Source of the DNA: JBMYQA01 sp049600855
GTDB lineage: Bacteria > Bacteroidota > Bacteroidia > Cytophagales > Flammeovirgaceae
Assembly: GCA_049600855.1 (NCBI GenBank)
Contig: JBMYQA010000052.1
Span: forward strand, 1-27,347
Direction of reading: 5' to 3'
Length of the DNA stretch: 27,347 bases
Below the pieces are notes generated by a model. The model saw nothing but the letters and a program-made list of their open reading frames with translations. It was not told the DNA's origin and made no database searches. This document shows, piece by piece, positions 14,464-23,163 of this stretch; the stretch's first letter is position 1; every line of letters starts with the position of its first letter. Made by a program: the position numbers and the translations under genes.

Positions 14464-17400
14464 ATGAATATGTTGCGTAGCTTAGTTTTTATGATTTGCA
14501 TGATCTGTTCCCAACTTTGCTGGGCACAGTATAAAATATACCTTAATGAAGGAGCAAAATTAACCAATAATACCACGATTCAAGTCGATCTATTTCATGC
14601 TACTGCTACAGAAATGCAGTTGTGTAATGGCTTAAACATGGAACGTGAAAAGTGGCAAGCTTACCAGCGGAAAAATACGCTAACCCTACCTGATGGCGAT
14701 GGTAAAAAAGTGGTTTCTGTGCGATTTAAAGAAGCGAGTGGAAAAATAACGGAACAATACATTGCCTCCATTATTTTAGATACGACCCCGCCAATAAATC
14801 CCCGCTTACAAATTGGAAATGGAGAGGTGACGAATAGTCCTTTAAGAAATAAACTGCTTTTATTAGTCACGGAGGCGAGTTTTATGAAAGTGAGCAATGA
14901 TCCTTCATTTGTGGAAGAGCGTTGGTTGCCTTTTGATTCCACACTCGTGTGGGAATTGCCTACAGGTGACGGGGAAAAAACCGTCTATGCCAAATTTAAA
15001 GACGAAGTGGGCAACGAGACAGATGTGATTTCAAATACAATTTTATTAGATACGAAAGCTCCCTATAACACATCAATTAAAATCACTACAGAGCATAGCA
15101 TAAGAAGTGCTGATGGTACCATAGCATATACTAATGATACTTCTAAAGTAGTAAACTTAGAAATCCGTGCAGCGGATGCAATGGAGATGATGTTGAGCAA
15201 TGTACATACTTTTTATGAGGCAAAGTGGGAACCTTACCAAGAGTCTGTCAAAGGTTGGGCGTTGCAAAAAGCAGGAGTAGATGGAGCACATTTTGTTTAT
15301 GTACGATTTAGAGATCGGGCAGGAAATGTATCTAAAAGTGCATCGGATGAAATCCATGTAGATACGCACCCTCCTGTCGATATGAAATTCTTACTCAACG
15401 AGAATAAACCCATTACCAATGATGAAAACATTAAACTAACCATTTTTGCAAGGGGTTGCGACTTTATGAAAATTAGTGAAACTAAAGATTTTTCCGATGC
15501 AAAGTGGGAACCCTACAGTACGGTAAAGTATTGGAAATTATCAGGAGAGGATGGAATGCGGAGGGTATATATTATTTACAAGGATTCAGCAAATAATGAA
15601 ACTAAAGTCGTTACCGATGGCATCTTACTAGATCGTAAAAAACCGTACGATTTACAGATGATACTGGAGGGAGGGAGCAACCGCATTCGTGGTTCTAGCG
15701 TAACCGTAGAACTCATCGCCAAAGGCGCAAATCAAATGCAGGTTAGCCTCAATTCAGAATTTAAAGGCGCAAATTGGATTGCTTATAATGAATCTCCCTT
15801 TCAGCTACAGCTTACTGGAAAACGCGGCTTACGAACAGTGTATGCTCGATTTCGAGATGAAGCGGGAAATATCACGGAAACGGTATCGGGCGAGGTTATT
15901 TTAGAAGAAGTGCCATTAAATTGTAAAGTAGTCATCAATAACGGGAATGAATTCGCAAATGGCGTAGAGAATATTGTGAACTTATCACTTTTTGCTACTC
16001 ATGCTAATCAAATGATGATTTCTAACCGTCCAGATTTTAGAAGAGCTGGATGGGAACCTTATCGAACAGAAATGATTTGGCCTTTAGAAGAAGGCGAAGG
16101 GCCTAAATTGGTTTATGTAAAGTTTAAAAGTCGTACAGGAACAGAGTCGGATATGGTATTAGATGATATTATTGTAGACCGAAGTGGGCCGTATGATTTG
16201 GGGATGGAGATTAACAGTGGTGAAAATAGCACACTGGAACAAATATTAAGTGTTGAGGTAAAAGCGCAGGATGCCAATTTAATGCAAATTGCGACAAGTC
16301 CAGACTTTAAAGGGGTACTTTGGAAAAACTACACTTCTAAGCCCCAACAAATTAAAGCGTTAGACGGAGGTGGGGTACAGCGTATTTATGCGCGGTTTCG
16401 AGATTTAGCAGGCAATATCACAGCGCCCATTGTTGATGAAATATTATTTGAGATTCAACCATTGGATAATTCGGTAATGATTAATAATGGCAATACATTT
16501 TGTACGTCAAAAGATCGTAAAGCCATATTGACTTTACGCTCACAAAATGCAACTGAAATGATGATTGCCAATCAAGAAGATTTTGCGGGTGGAAAGTGGG
16601 AACCTTTTGATAAGTATAAATTGTGGGATTTAGGTGGAGAAGATGGGTTTAAACGGGTGTATGTAAAGTTTCGAAGCCATACAAAAACAGAATCAGAAGT
16701 AGTAAATGCTTCCATTATATTAGATCGCACTCCGCCACATGATACCAAGATGTGGTTGAGTAAGACTCGGGCAGGTATTGCGATTAATCCAAGTTTACTT
16801 TACGTTTCGGTTACTGCCGAAGATGCTGCAATGATGCAAATCAGTAATTCCCCACAGTTTAGCAGCAATCACTGGACTTGGTCACAGTATACCGATTTGA
16901 GTTTTATTCATGAGATCGGTGTAAGACAAGGTGAAGTGACGGTTTGGGTTCGGTTTAAAGATGAAGCAGGAAATGTTTCCACACCGATCAGTCAACGTAT
17001 TTTTGTAGACCAGCGAGCTCCTAAAGGTAATTCGGTGATCATAAAGGAAAATTCTCCGTACATCAACCATAAAAAAGTAGCCTTGGAGTTACACAGTTCT
17101 GATGCTGCAGAGATGAGGCTGGGTGCGAGTGCTAATTTAGAGCGGGTAGCTTGGCAGCCCTATCAAAAATCTATAGATTGGGAGTTTAAAGGAGAAGATG
17201 GTATAAAGCATGTGTATGTGCAATATAAAGATCAAACAAATAATATTTCCAAACCAGTTTCAGCAAGTATTGAACTGGATCGAGAAGGGCCTTCATATGG
17301 AAAAATTGAGATTGTCGATCAGTATTGCACCAATCCTTTACGAGTAATACACCTGAAGTTTTTTACTGAAGGAGCTACAAAAATGATGGTGAGTAATGAG

Positions 17401-18123
17401 CCTGATTTTAAAGATGCTGCTTGGCAACGCGTAAAGCCTGAAATCAAGCAGTGGCGATTGAGTGATGAAGACGGTATTCGAACGGTTTATGCGAAATTTG
17501 CTGATGAGGCTGAAAATGAAACACGCGTGTATTCAGATAATATTTTATTAGACCGACAGGCTCCTAAAGGCTCTATTACATTTAATGATGGGGCTGATTA
17601 TACTACAGCACCTGATGTAACATTAACTATTGATTATGGTGATGCAGTGAAGATGATGTTGAGCCGATCACCAAACTTTGAGGCACCCGCTACTTGGGAA
17701 GAGGTAGATGAAAAACGAGCTTGGAAATTAGATGAAGTGGAAGGATTACGTAGTATTTATATGAAATTGATTGATAAAGCAGGCAATGTATCAGAAGCGT
17801 TTATGGATACAATTCTGTTAGATACAGAAGCACCAATTGTTCGTGCTGTCGTGATTAATAATAATATTTCAGCAGTAAAAACAGGCAAACCAGTTTTTAT
17901 TAACTCAAAGGTAATGGGAGCTAAATTTATGATGGTGAGTAATCATCCTGATATGGCAAGTGCCACTTGGGAACCATATTTCGCAAATAAGGAATGGAAA
18001 CTTGACTTAGAAGAAGGTTTAAAAACGGTTTATGTCAAGTTTAAAGACGAGTATGGTAATGAAACTCAGGTGTTTACGGATAGTATTCAGACCTATGATA
18101 AACTCTATAGAGTAACAAAATAA
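14464..18123 (+). CDS. secreted multi-domain protein of 13 tandem Ig-like modules
   Basis: From ATG 14464 the product has 1,219 residues. A signal peptide ends at SQLCWAQ; the rest is 13 tandem modules of 88-104 residues with nothing else. Each module reads: a strand such as VVINNG, a block like A..MMISN.PDF..A.WEPY, W.L..GEDG, then VYVKFRD.AGN.S and a closing IILDR..P. Module starts fall at 14530, 14794, 15064, 15376, 15646, 15916, 16192, 16462, 16738, 17023, 17293, 17566 and 17836. The VYVKFKDAAGN/LDTTAP pattern belongs to a widespread family of bacterial Ig-like repeats in surface proteins. Modules 5-6 and 7-8 form a duplicated pair. There is no catalytic domain, membrane anchor or recognisable type IX C-terminal domain. 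ATG 14470 is also possible. It probably has a structural or adhesive role; its ligand is unknown. Confidence 0.85.
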   Translation: MNMLRSLVFMICMICSQLCWAQYKIYLNEGAKLTNNTTIQVDLFHATATEMQLCNGLNMEREKWQAYQRKNTLTLPDGDGKKVVSVRFKEASGKITEQYIASIILDTTPPINPRLQIGNGEVTNSPLRNKLLLLVTEASFMKVSNDPSFVEERWLPFDSTLVWELPTGDGEKTVYAKFKDEVGNETDVISNTILLDTKAPYNTSIKITTEHSIRSADGTIAYTNDTSKVVNLEIRAADAMEMMLSNVHTFYEAKWEPYQESVKGWALQKAGVDGAHFVYVRFRDRAGNVSKSASDEIHVDTHPPVDMKFLLNENKPITNDENIKLTIFARGCDFMKISETKDFSDAKWEPYSTVKYWKLSGEDGMRRVYIIYKDSANNETKVVTDGILLDRKKPYDLQMILEGGSNRIRGSSVTVELIAKGANQMQVSLNSEFKGANWIAYNESPFQLQLTGKRGLRTVYARFRDEAGNITETVSGEVILEEVPLNCKVVINNGNEFANGVENIVNLSLFATHANQMMISNRPDFRRAGWEPYRTEMIWPLEEGEGPKLVYVKFKSRTGTESDMVLDDIIVDRSGPYDLGMEINSGENSTLEQILSVEVKAQDANLMQIATSPDFKGVLWKNYTSKPQQIKALDGGGVQRIYARFRDLAGNITAPIVDEILFEIQPLDNSVMINNGNTFCTSKDRKAILTLRSQNATEMMIANQEDFAGGKWEPFDKYKLWDLGGEDGFKRVYVKFRSHTKTESEVVNASIILDRTPPHDTKMWLSKTRAGIAINPSLLYVSVTAEDAAMMQISNSPQFSSNHWTWSQYTDLSFIHEIGVRQGEVTVWVRFKDEAGNVSTPISQRIFVDQRAPKGNSVIIKENSPYINHKKVALELHSSDAAEMRLGASANLERVAWQPYQKSIDWEFKGEDGIKHVYVQYKDQTNNISKPVSASIELDREGPSYGKIEIVDQYCTNPLRVIHLKFFTEGATKMMVSNEPDFKDAAWQRVKPEIKQWRLSDEDGIRTVYAKFADEAENETRVYSDNILLDRQAPKGSITFNDGADYTTAPDVTLTIDYGDAVKMMLSRSPNFEAPATWEEVDEKRAWKLDEVEGLRSIYMKLIDKAGNVSEAFMDTILLDTEAPIVRAVVINNNISAVKTGKPVFINSKVMGAKFMMVSNHPDMASATWEPYFANKEWKLDLEEGLKTVYVKFKDEYGNETQVFTDSIQTYDKLYRVTK
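15646..16737 (+). repeat. two-module tandem duplication inside the Ig-like protein
   Basis: Modules 5 (15646-15915) and 7 (16192-16461) share features absent from the others: a YDL start, FKG after the SN-type block, VYARFRD or IYARFRD, AGNIT and a closing I.E or E..PL in place of LDR.P. Modules 6 (15916-16191) and 8 (16462-16737) share an INNGN start, WEPY or WEPF, VYVKFKS or VYVKFRS without the AGN motif, and TESD or TESE. The order 5-6-7-8 is therefore best read as one pair copied in tandem. Confidence 0.7.
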
Positions 18124-18279
18124 ACGATAACTCCCATGAAGAGTTGTTAGAGATTGCTTTGAAATTAGTCATAAAATTCATGCTAAAAAAATTAAGAACA
18201 CATTTTAAAACAGTCTATTAGTACACTGTAAAATAAGTTAGATTAATAAACACGTTTCAACTTTAAATTAACAAACTAA

Positions 18280-18924
18280 ATGGATTTATTTCCAGAGTCG
18301 TTAGACCATTATATTGAACAGCACACTTCGCCTGAAAGTGAAGTATTAGAAGAACTCAACCGTGAGACGAATCTTAATGTGCTGATGCCTCGGATGCTGT
18401 CTGGACACATTCAAGGCGTGGTGCTCAAAATGATTTCACACATGATACGGCCCAAAAGAATCCTAGAAATTGGTACGTATACGGGATATTCAGGCATCTG
18501 TTTGGCTGATGGGCTTACAGCAGATGGCCTGTTGTACACCATTGATATCAACGAGGAGTTAGAAGATATGGTAAGTAGTTATTTAAAAAAGGCTGGAGTA
18601 GATCATAAAGTGAAGCAATTGATTGGGGATGCGATGGAAATTATTCCTACGCTGAATGAAACCTTCGATTTGGTATTCATTGATGCTGATAAAGTCAATT
18701 ATGTGAATTATTACCACATGGTATTTGACAAAGTAAGAGTTGGGGGATATTTTTTGGCAGACAATGTGCTTTGGAGTGGCAAAGTAGCTGACGATACCAA
18801 ACAAGATAAAGACACCAATGCATTAAGAGAACTGAATGCCTTAATACAAAATGATGATCGTGTGGAAAATGTGATTCTCTCTGTAAGAGATGGACTGCTG
18901 TTGGCTAGAAAACTGAAGGATTGA
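18280..18924 (+). CDS. SAM-dependent O-methyltransferase, family 3
   Basis: The 214-residue cytoplasmic protein belongs to the metal-dependent catechol/caffeoyl-CoA O-methyltransferase family. SAM-binding motif I is LEIGTYTGYSG (62-72), the acidic end of strand two is TIDIN (87-91), and GDAMEIIP (117-123) follows. The metal and substrate site shows in FIDADK (133-138) and ADNVLWSG (160-167). The length is typical of the bacterial family, and the N-terminal helix containing MPRMLSGHIQGVVL (36-49) forms the usual lid. hemB follows 64 bp downstream on the same strand, so the two may be co-transcribed, but there is no established link between them. The acceptor is unknown; a catechol or similar vicinal diol is the family norm. 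Confidence 0.9.
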   Translation: MDLFPESLDHYIEQHTSPESEVLEELNRETNLNVLMPRMLSGHIQGVVLKMISHMIRPKRILEIGTYTGYSGICLADGLTADGLLYTIDINEELEDMVSSYLKKAGVDHKVKQLIGDAMEIIPTLNETFDLVFIDADKVNYVNYYHMVFDKVRVGGYFLADNVLWSGKVADDTKQDKDTNALRELNALIQNDDRVENVILSVRDGLLLARKLKD

Positions 18925-18988
18925 GTATATTGTCCAGCAGTTGAAATTTTTGAACGAAATGCTAAAATAACCTTAGTTCCAATAACCT

Positions 18989-19960
18989 ATGCTAACTAGA
19001 AGACCAAGAAGAAATAGAAAATCGGCAGCAGTGAGAGCTTTAGTAGAAGAAACGAGCTTAGCTGTCAATGATTTTATTTTTCCATTATTTTTAATTGAAG
19101 GAAATAGCCAGCAAGTAGAAGTAAGTTCTATGCCTGGCATTTACCGCTATTCGTTGGATAACCTACTGAAAGAAATGGAACAATGTTTAGCACTGGGCAT
19201 TAAAGGATTTGCTGTATTCCCTAGCCTTTCAGACGATAAGAAAGATAAATACGCCACAGAAAGCTATAACCCAGATGGCTTGTATTTGAAGGCATTACGA
19301 GAGATTAAAACGCGATTTCCAGAATCGTGCATCATGACTGACGTGGCTATGGACCCCTATAGTTCTGATGGGCATGATGGCATTTATCAGGATGGCGAAA
19401 TCTTGAATGATGAAACCTTGGAAGTGTTGGGTAAGATGACTGTTGCTCAAGCGGAAACAGGTGTAGATATCATTGGGCCATCAGACATGATGGACGGCAG
19501 AGTGGGGTATTTGCGCTCAATCTTAGATGATGAAGGGTTTTCCAATACATCAATCATGTCGTATACTGCGAAATACGCCAGTGCTTTTTATGGACCTTTT
19601 CGAGATGCATTGGATTCGGCACCAAAAGCTGGAGATAAAAAGACCTATCAGATGAATCCTGCTAATGCACAAGAGGCATTAATTGAGGCTGAGCTAGATT
19701 TTGGGGAAGGCGCAGATTTTATGATGGTAAAGCCTGCTTTAGCGTATTTAGATGTGATTCGTTTACTCGCTGATAATTACGATATCCCAATTACGGCTTA
19801 CAATGTAAGTGGTGAATATGCCATGTTGAAAGCTGCTGCCCAAAAAGGATGGCTGGATGGCGAAAAAGTGATGTTAGAAAGCCTTACGAGTATGAAAAGG
19901 GCTGGGGCAAGTATCATTCTTACTTATTTTGCAAAAGAAGTTGCTCAATTAATGAAGTAA
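18989..19960 (+). CDS. hemB: delta-aminolevulinic acid dehydratase (porphobilinogen synthase)
   Basis: The 323-residue enzyme joins two 5-aminolevulinate molecules into porphobilinogen, the second common step of haem synthesis. The Schiff-base lysines are visible: Lys195 in SYTAKYASAFYGPFRDA and Lys248 in MMVKPALAYLD. The segment TDVAMDPYSSDGHDGI (117-132) has aspartates in place of the cysteine cluster of zinc-type enzymes, so this is the magnesium-dependent kind; the usual TTHGHDG reads SSDGHDG, with Asp in place of the first His. The N-terminal arm RRPRRNRKSAAVRALVEET is the usual subunit-contact region. It follows the O-methyltransferase by 64 bp and ends in a strong terminator. No other haem genes are in the window. 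Confidence 0.96.
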   Translation: MLTRRPRRNRKSAAVRALVEETSLAVNDFIFPLFLIEGNSQQVEVSSMPGIYRYSLDNLLKEMEQCLALGIKGFAVFPSLSDDKKDKYATESYNPDGLYLKALREIKTRFPESCIMTDVAMDPYSSDGHDGIYQDGEILNDETLEVLGKMTVAQAETGVDIIGPSDMMDGRVGYLRSILDDEGFSNTSIMSYTAKYASAFYGPFRDALDSAPKAGDKKTYQMNPANAQEALIEAELDFGEGADFMMVKPALAYLDVIRLLADNYDIPITAYNVSGEYAMLKAAAQKGWLDGEKVMLESLTSMKRAGASIILTYFAKEVAQLMK

Positions 19961-19992
19961 GCAATTGCCCTTAATGGGAAAATGACATAAAG

Positions 19993-20016
19993 AAAGCCTC
20001 CCACTAGGAGGCTTTT
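19993..20016 (+). terminator. rho-independent terminator of hemB
   Basis: AAAGCCTCC (19993-20001) pairs perfectly with GGAGGCTTT (20007-20015) around CACTA, and the stem ends in TTTT. It lies 33 bp past the hemB stop. The symmetric A-run before the stem means it could also act leftward. Confidence 0.88.
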
Positions 20017-20458
20017 ATATTGTCGTGGTATTTTCAATGTTCGATTTGTCAGTATTCAACGCAGCTTACCCTTGTGGATACTGTTTTGCCTTTCTTAACG
20101 AAGAAATATTCGTTAATCAAATTTACGAATAAAAAGAGAATTAAAGTAGGCTAGCCTGAAAGTATGATGCTTTTGTTATGTAAGATTACTATGGTTTCAA
20201 TACGATAATTGATATTTATATCATAATCTATAAAATAAAGTTCGTGAATTAGCCGTTTTTTATCATCACGGTTTACCGTGATTTTAGTGTAGTAGACAAG
20301 AAACGCAAACCAATAGACTGCATGATTTCAACAAGTAATTGAGACGATTGTCCAAGCCGTAACGTTTTTCATCAAAAAGATATTTCTATTCCCTCTTTGA
20401 AAATTTATATTCGCTAGTAGAAACGTTCAGATATAAAGCAGCACAGAGAAAAAACTCC
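20017..20458. other. 442-bp non-coding gap with three hairpins
   Basis: No coding frame is supported. It holds an 8-bp stem with one G-T pair, CAGTATTC/GGATACTG (20050-20057 with 20076-20083), followed by TTTT; a perfect 8-bp hairpin TTAACGAA-GAAATA-TTCGTTAA (20095-20116); and the palindrome ATCACGGT-TT-ACCGTGAT (20265-20282), followed by TTTT. The region should also hold the promoter of the YdjM-like gene, but no exact TAnnTTTG box with TTG was found. A small RNA here is possible but unproven. Confidence 0.45.
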
Positions 20459-21493
20459 ATGGACTCATTAACACAAATTGTACTAGGGGCATCAGTAGGC
20501 GAAGCCGTATGTGGAAAGAAAATAGGAAATAAGGCAATGGTTGTCGGAGCTATAGCTGGAACAATTCCCGACCTTGATGTTTTAGCCCGCCCTTTTCAAG
20601 ATATGGTCCAATACCTGTATTATCATCGTAGCATTACCCACTCGTTGTTGTTTGCTTTTGTCCTGTCGCCAGTATTTGCGTGGCTCACCGATAAACTCCT
20701 GAAAGATAAACGGGTAAGTGTGAAGGAATGGACTTGGCTTTTCTTTTTAGGCTTCACTACTCATGCTGCCTTGGATTGCTTTACTACCTGGGGAACAAAG
20801 GTGTTCTACCCATTTAGTGCCCATCCAATTGCTTTTCATTCCATTTTTGTGATCGATCCGTTATATACGATCCCGTTCATTATCTTTTTGCTCTTATCGG
20901 CCTTTACACGCATCACAAATCCGATGCGGACCTATTACAATCAGTTAGGCTTAATTTTTAGTACCGTTTATTTATTGGTGACCTTGATTAACAAAGGCAT
21001 TGCCAATAAAATATTTGAAAAGAACTTAGAAGCAAAAGGGTTGACCTATCAAAGCTATATCTCTAAACCTACGCCATTTAATTCCATACTATGGACTGCT
21101 ACTGCTAAAACAGAAACTGGTTACTATTCTGGTTTCCACTCGTTGTTGGATAATGATCACCTAGTAGACTACCGCTTTTTACCTGCTAATCACGATTTGT
21201 TAAACGATTACTTGATGCATCCAAAGGTTAAACAGTTAATTGAAGTCACTCAAGGTTATTATGCGGTAGAAAAAGCGGATAAGGGAGTCTATATTAATGA
21301 TTTGCGTTTTGGTGAATTTAAAGGTTGGGGAGAGCAAGGACGTGTGTTTGTATTCAAATATCACATTTGGAAAGAGGGAGATGAGTTAAAGATGGATCAA
21401 ATTAACTTTAGACCAGCTAATGTATGGGAGTATCTCATTCCGTATTGGGAACGATTGAAAGGAAATAAACAAACAGCGATGACACAAGATTAG
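20459..21493 (+). CDS. YdjM/DUF457-type membrane-bound putative metal hydrolase
   Basis: The 344-residue product matches the LexA-binding, inner-membrane putative hydrolase family (YdjM, DUF457). Metal-ligand-like motifs are PDLD (37-40), HRSITHS (56-62) and HAALDCFTTWG (102-112). Hydrophobic segments occur at about 25-40, 62-80, 93-108, 128-150 and 163-182, giving several membrane spans. The C-terminal half from about 190 is polar, so the protein is larger than the short YdjM type and resembles the longer Bacteroidota form. The name metal-dependent hydrolase is by family only, and no substrate is known. Its 3' end lies 26 bp from the 3' end of the receiver-kinase gene, with no terminator between, so the two transcripts probably overlap. 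Confidence 0.82.
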   Translation: MDSLTQIVLGASVGEAVCGKKIGNKAMVVGAIAGTIPDLDVLARPFQDMVQYLYYHRSITHSLLFAFVLSPVFAWLTDKLLKDKRVSVKEWTWLFFLGFTTHAALDCFTTWGTKVFYPFSAHPIAFHSIFVIDPLYTIPFIIFLLLSAFTRITNPMRTYYNQLGLIFSTVYLLVTLINKGIANKIFEKNLEAKGLTYQSYISKPTPFNSILWTATAKTETGYYSGFHSLLDNDHLVDYRFLPANHDLLNDYLMHPKVKQLIEVTQGYYAVEKADKGVYINDLRFGEFKGWGEQGRVFVFKYHIWKEGDELKMDQINFRPANVWEYLIPYWERLKGNKQTAMTQD

Positions 21494-21519
21494 CTGGATT
21501 GGAAACGGTATATCAAAGG

Positions 21520-22893
21520 CTAACTTTCAACATGCTCGACTTGCTCTATGGGTAGGATAATGGTGAATTTACTTCCAGCGTTTGGTCGACTTTCCACATT
21601 AATTTGTCCACCAATGCGATACACGAGAGATTTTGCGGAAAATAAGCCTAATCCCTTACCCGCAAAGCCTTCATGAAAACGCTGGTATACGCCAAATACT
21701 TTATCGCCATAGCGCTCTAAGTCAATGCCAATGCCGTTATCAATAATTGAAAGCATGATCGTTTCTTTATTGCGATCAATTTTAATTTGTATTTCTGGTG
21801 TAATGCTAGGCTGATGGAACTTAATCGCATTAGAGATCAATTGGTACAGGATATCTTCAAGCGCATGTTTGTTGGTGTAGAGTGTCCCATCTTTAAAGTT
21901 TCTGATAATGACTGCGCCAGCATCAGAAATTTGAGCATTTAAGGCATTTTCAACTTTCCCAAGTAATTGATCGAGATCCACTTCTTCAAATTGTACCCCT
22001 TCTTGCTCATCTTCTTCATGATGGATAATAGAGCTTAAATCGCGAATGACGGTGTCGAGCTTTAGCGCTACATCTTTAACTTTTTTAAAAATATCTGTGT
22101 AATCATCAATACTGTGGAGTGCATCAACATCTACTAATTGGATTAAGCCAAGTAGACTGGCTACTGGGCCTCTAAAGTTATGGGCGGCTAGAAAGGCAAA
22201 CTGTTCTAACTTTTCAGTATGGTTTAATAAACGGAGGTTACTGTTGGTTAATTGTTGAGTGCGTCGTTCAACTTGTAACTTTAAATCTTGGTTATACGCT
22301 TTGAGCTGCTCATTTTTATTATGGATTAATTCTTGTGCTTCCGCCAATAAGCGGTTTTGAGTCATGAGTTGATCACGTTGCCGTGTAATTTCTTCTTGTT
22401 TGTGAAGGAGTTCTTCTTTTTGACTTTCAACTTTTTCGGTACGATCCTGAACTTTTTGCTCTAACCGCTCATTGTGTTCATTCAGCAGCACAATCAGCTT
22501 TTCTCGTTCTCGAATGAGCTTTTGGTGTTCGAGTGCACGTTCGAATGTCCGTTCGAGTAATTCTTTTTCCCAAGGCTTGTTGAGGTAGCAATAGATACCA
22601 CATTCGTTGATGGCTTCTTTAATGACTGACATTTCACTGTAGCCCGTTAAAATCATCAATAGAATGTCAGGATAACTTTGATTGACAATTTTCAACAATT
22701 CTACGCCGGTCATGCCAGGCATCATCTGGTCTGTAACCAATATATCAATATGTTCCTGCTTGAGTAACTCTAAAGCTTCTTGTCCAGACGTTGCCGTGAG
22801 AATACGGTATTTGCGTCTGAATAAGGCCTTAAAGTTTCGTAGGTTGATGATTTCATCATCTACATACAATATGCGACTTTTTTCCTCTACCAT
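21520..22893 (-). CDS. receiver-first hybrid histidine kinase
   Basis: The 457-residue cytoplasmic protein has a CheY-like receiver at about 6-122 with acidic pair Asp12/Asp13, phospho-acceptor Asp55 in LVTDQMMPG, Thr83 and Lys106 in LNKPW. A long coiled coil covers about 123-230, with two RT motifs (QDRTEKV, ERRTQQL). The histidine box is FLAAHNFRGPVASLLG with His238, in the HNxRxP form common in Bacteroidota. The ATP-binding domain shows ISNAIKF (353-359), DNGIGI (385-390) and GKGLGL (412-417). There are no membrane spans. A receiver in front of a kinase suggests control of kinase activity by phosphotransfer from another kinase. The PAS kinase gene lies directly upstream on the same strand and is a natural candidate partner. 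Confidence 0.9.
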   Translation of the reverse strand: MVEEKSRILYVDDEIINLRNFKALFRRKYRILTATSGQEALELLKQEHIDILVTDQMMPGMTGVELLKIVNQSYPDILLMILTGYSEMSVIKEAINECGIYCYLNKPWEKELLERTFERALEHQKLIREREKLIVLLNEHNERLEQKVQDRTEKVESQKEELLHKQEEITRQRDQLMTQNRLLAEAQELIHNKNEQLKAYNQDLKLQVERRTQQLTNSNLRLLNHTEKLEQFAFLAAHNFRGPVASLLGLIQLVDVDALHSIDDYTDIFKKVKDVALKLDTVIRDLSSIIHHEEDEQEGVQFEEVDLDQLLGKVENALNAQISDAGAVIIRNFKDGTLYTNKHALEDILYQLISNAIKFHQPSITPEIQIKIDRNKETIMLSIIDNGIGIDLERYGDKVFGVYQRFHEGFAGKGLGLFSAKSLVYRIGGQINVESRPNAGSKFTIILPIEQVEHVES

Positions 22894-22925
22894 TAAAATA
22901 AATGATTAGCACTTGGCTACTCAAA

Positions 22926-22951
22926 CAAAATTAATAACTTACTTTTAACAA
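22926..22951 (-). promoter_or_regulatory. possible promoter of the receiver-kinase gene
   Basis: Read leftward, TAATTTTG (22926-22933) matches TAnnTTTG, and a TTG (22949-22951) lies 15 bases upstream, slightly short of the usual 17-23. The start codon is about 33 bases downstream of the box, a normal leader length. Confidence 0.45.
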
Positions 22952-22992
22952 GGTGTACAGTCATTTAGTTTTATTAGCAATTTAGTTTGAGA

Positions 22993-23060
22993 AAACAGTG
23001 GTACTCAGCTTTTTAGCGACTGTTTGAATTTTTTGTTTAGAGTTAAAAACAGTCTCTGAG
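22993..23060 (-). repeat. alternative hairpins upstream of the receiver-kinase gene
   Basis: AAACAGTC (23047-23054) pairs with GACTGTTT (23018-23025), 8 bp perfect, extended by CTCAG (23004-23008) with CTGAG (23056-23060). A second copy of AAACAGT (22993-22999) can pair with the same ACTGTTT (23019-23025). The two folds exclude each other. They lie between the PAS kinase stop and the possible promoter of the next gene. Confidence 0.45.
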
Positions 23061-23074
23061 AACACGCATGACTA

Positions 23075-23106
23075 TCAAATAGCGTATAATTTATGCTGTT
23101 ATTTGA
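23075..23106. repeat. bulged 12-bp hairpin after the PAS kinase gene
   Basis: TCAAAT (23075-23080) pairs with ATTTGA (23101-23106), and AGCGTA (23081-23086) with TATGCT (23092-23097), with one G-T pair, a 5-nt loop and a 3-nt bulge. It is about 60 bp past the PAS kinase stop. No T-run follows leftward, so it is not a standard terminator; it may mark the transcript 3' end after trimming. Confidence 0.45.
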
Positions 23107-23163
23107 CGAAGCACTTTAGTGAATCCCCATACATAAATGTCGATTTCCTGATTTATATGCGTG

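Noticed and set aside
20073..20081. DnaA-box-like TGTGGATAC
   Set aside because: A single 8-of-9 match with no cluster and no replication genes beside it; one hit is expected by chance.
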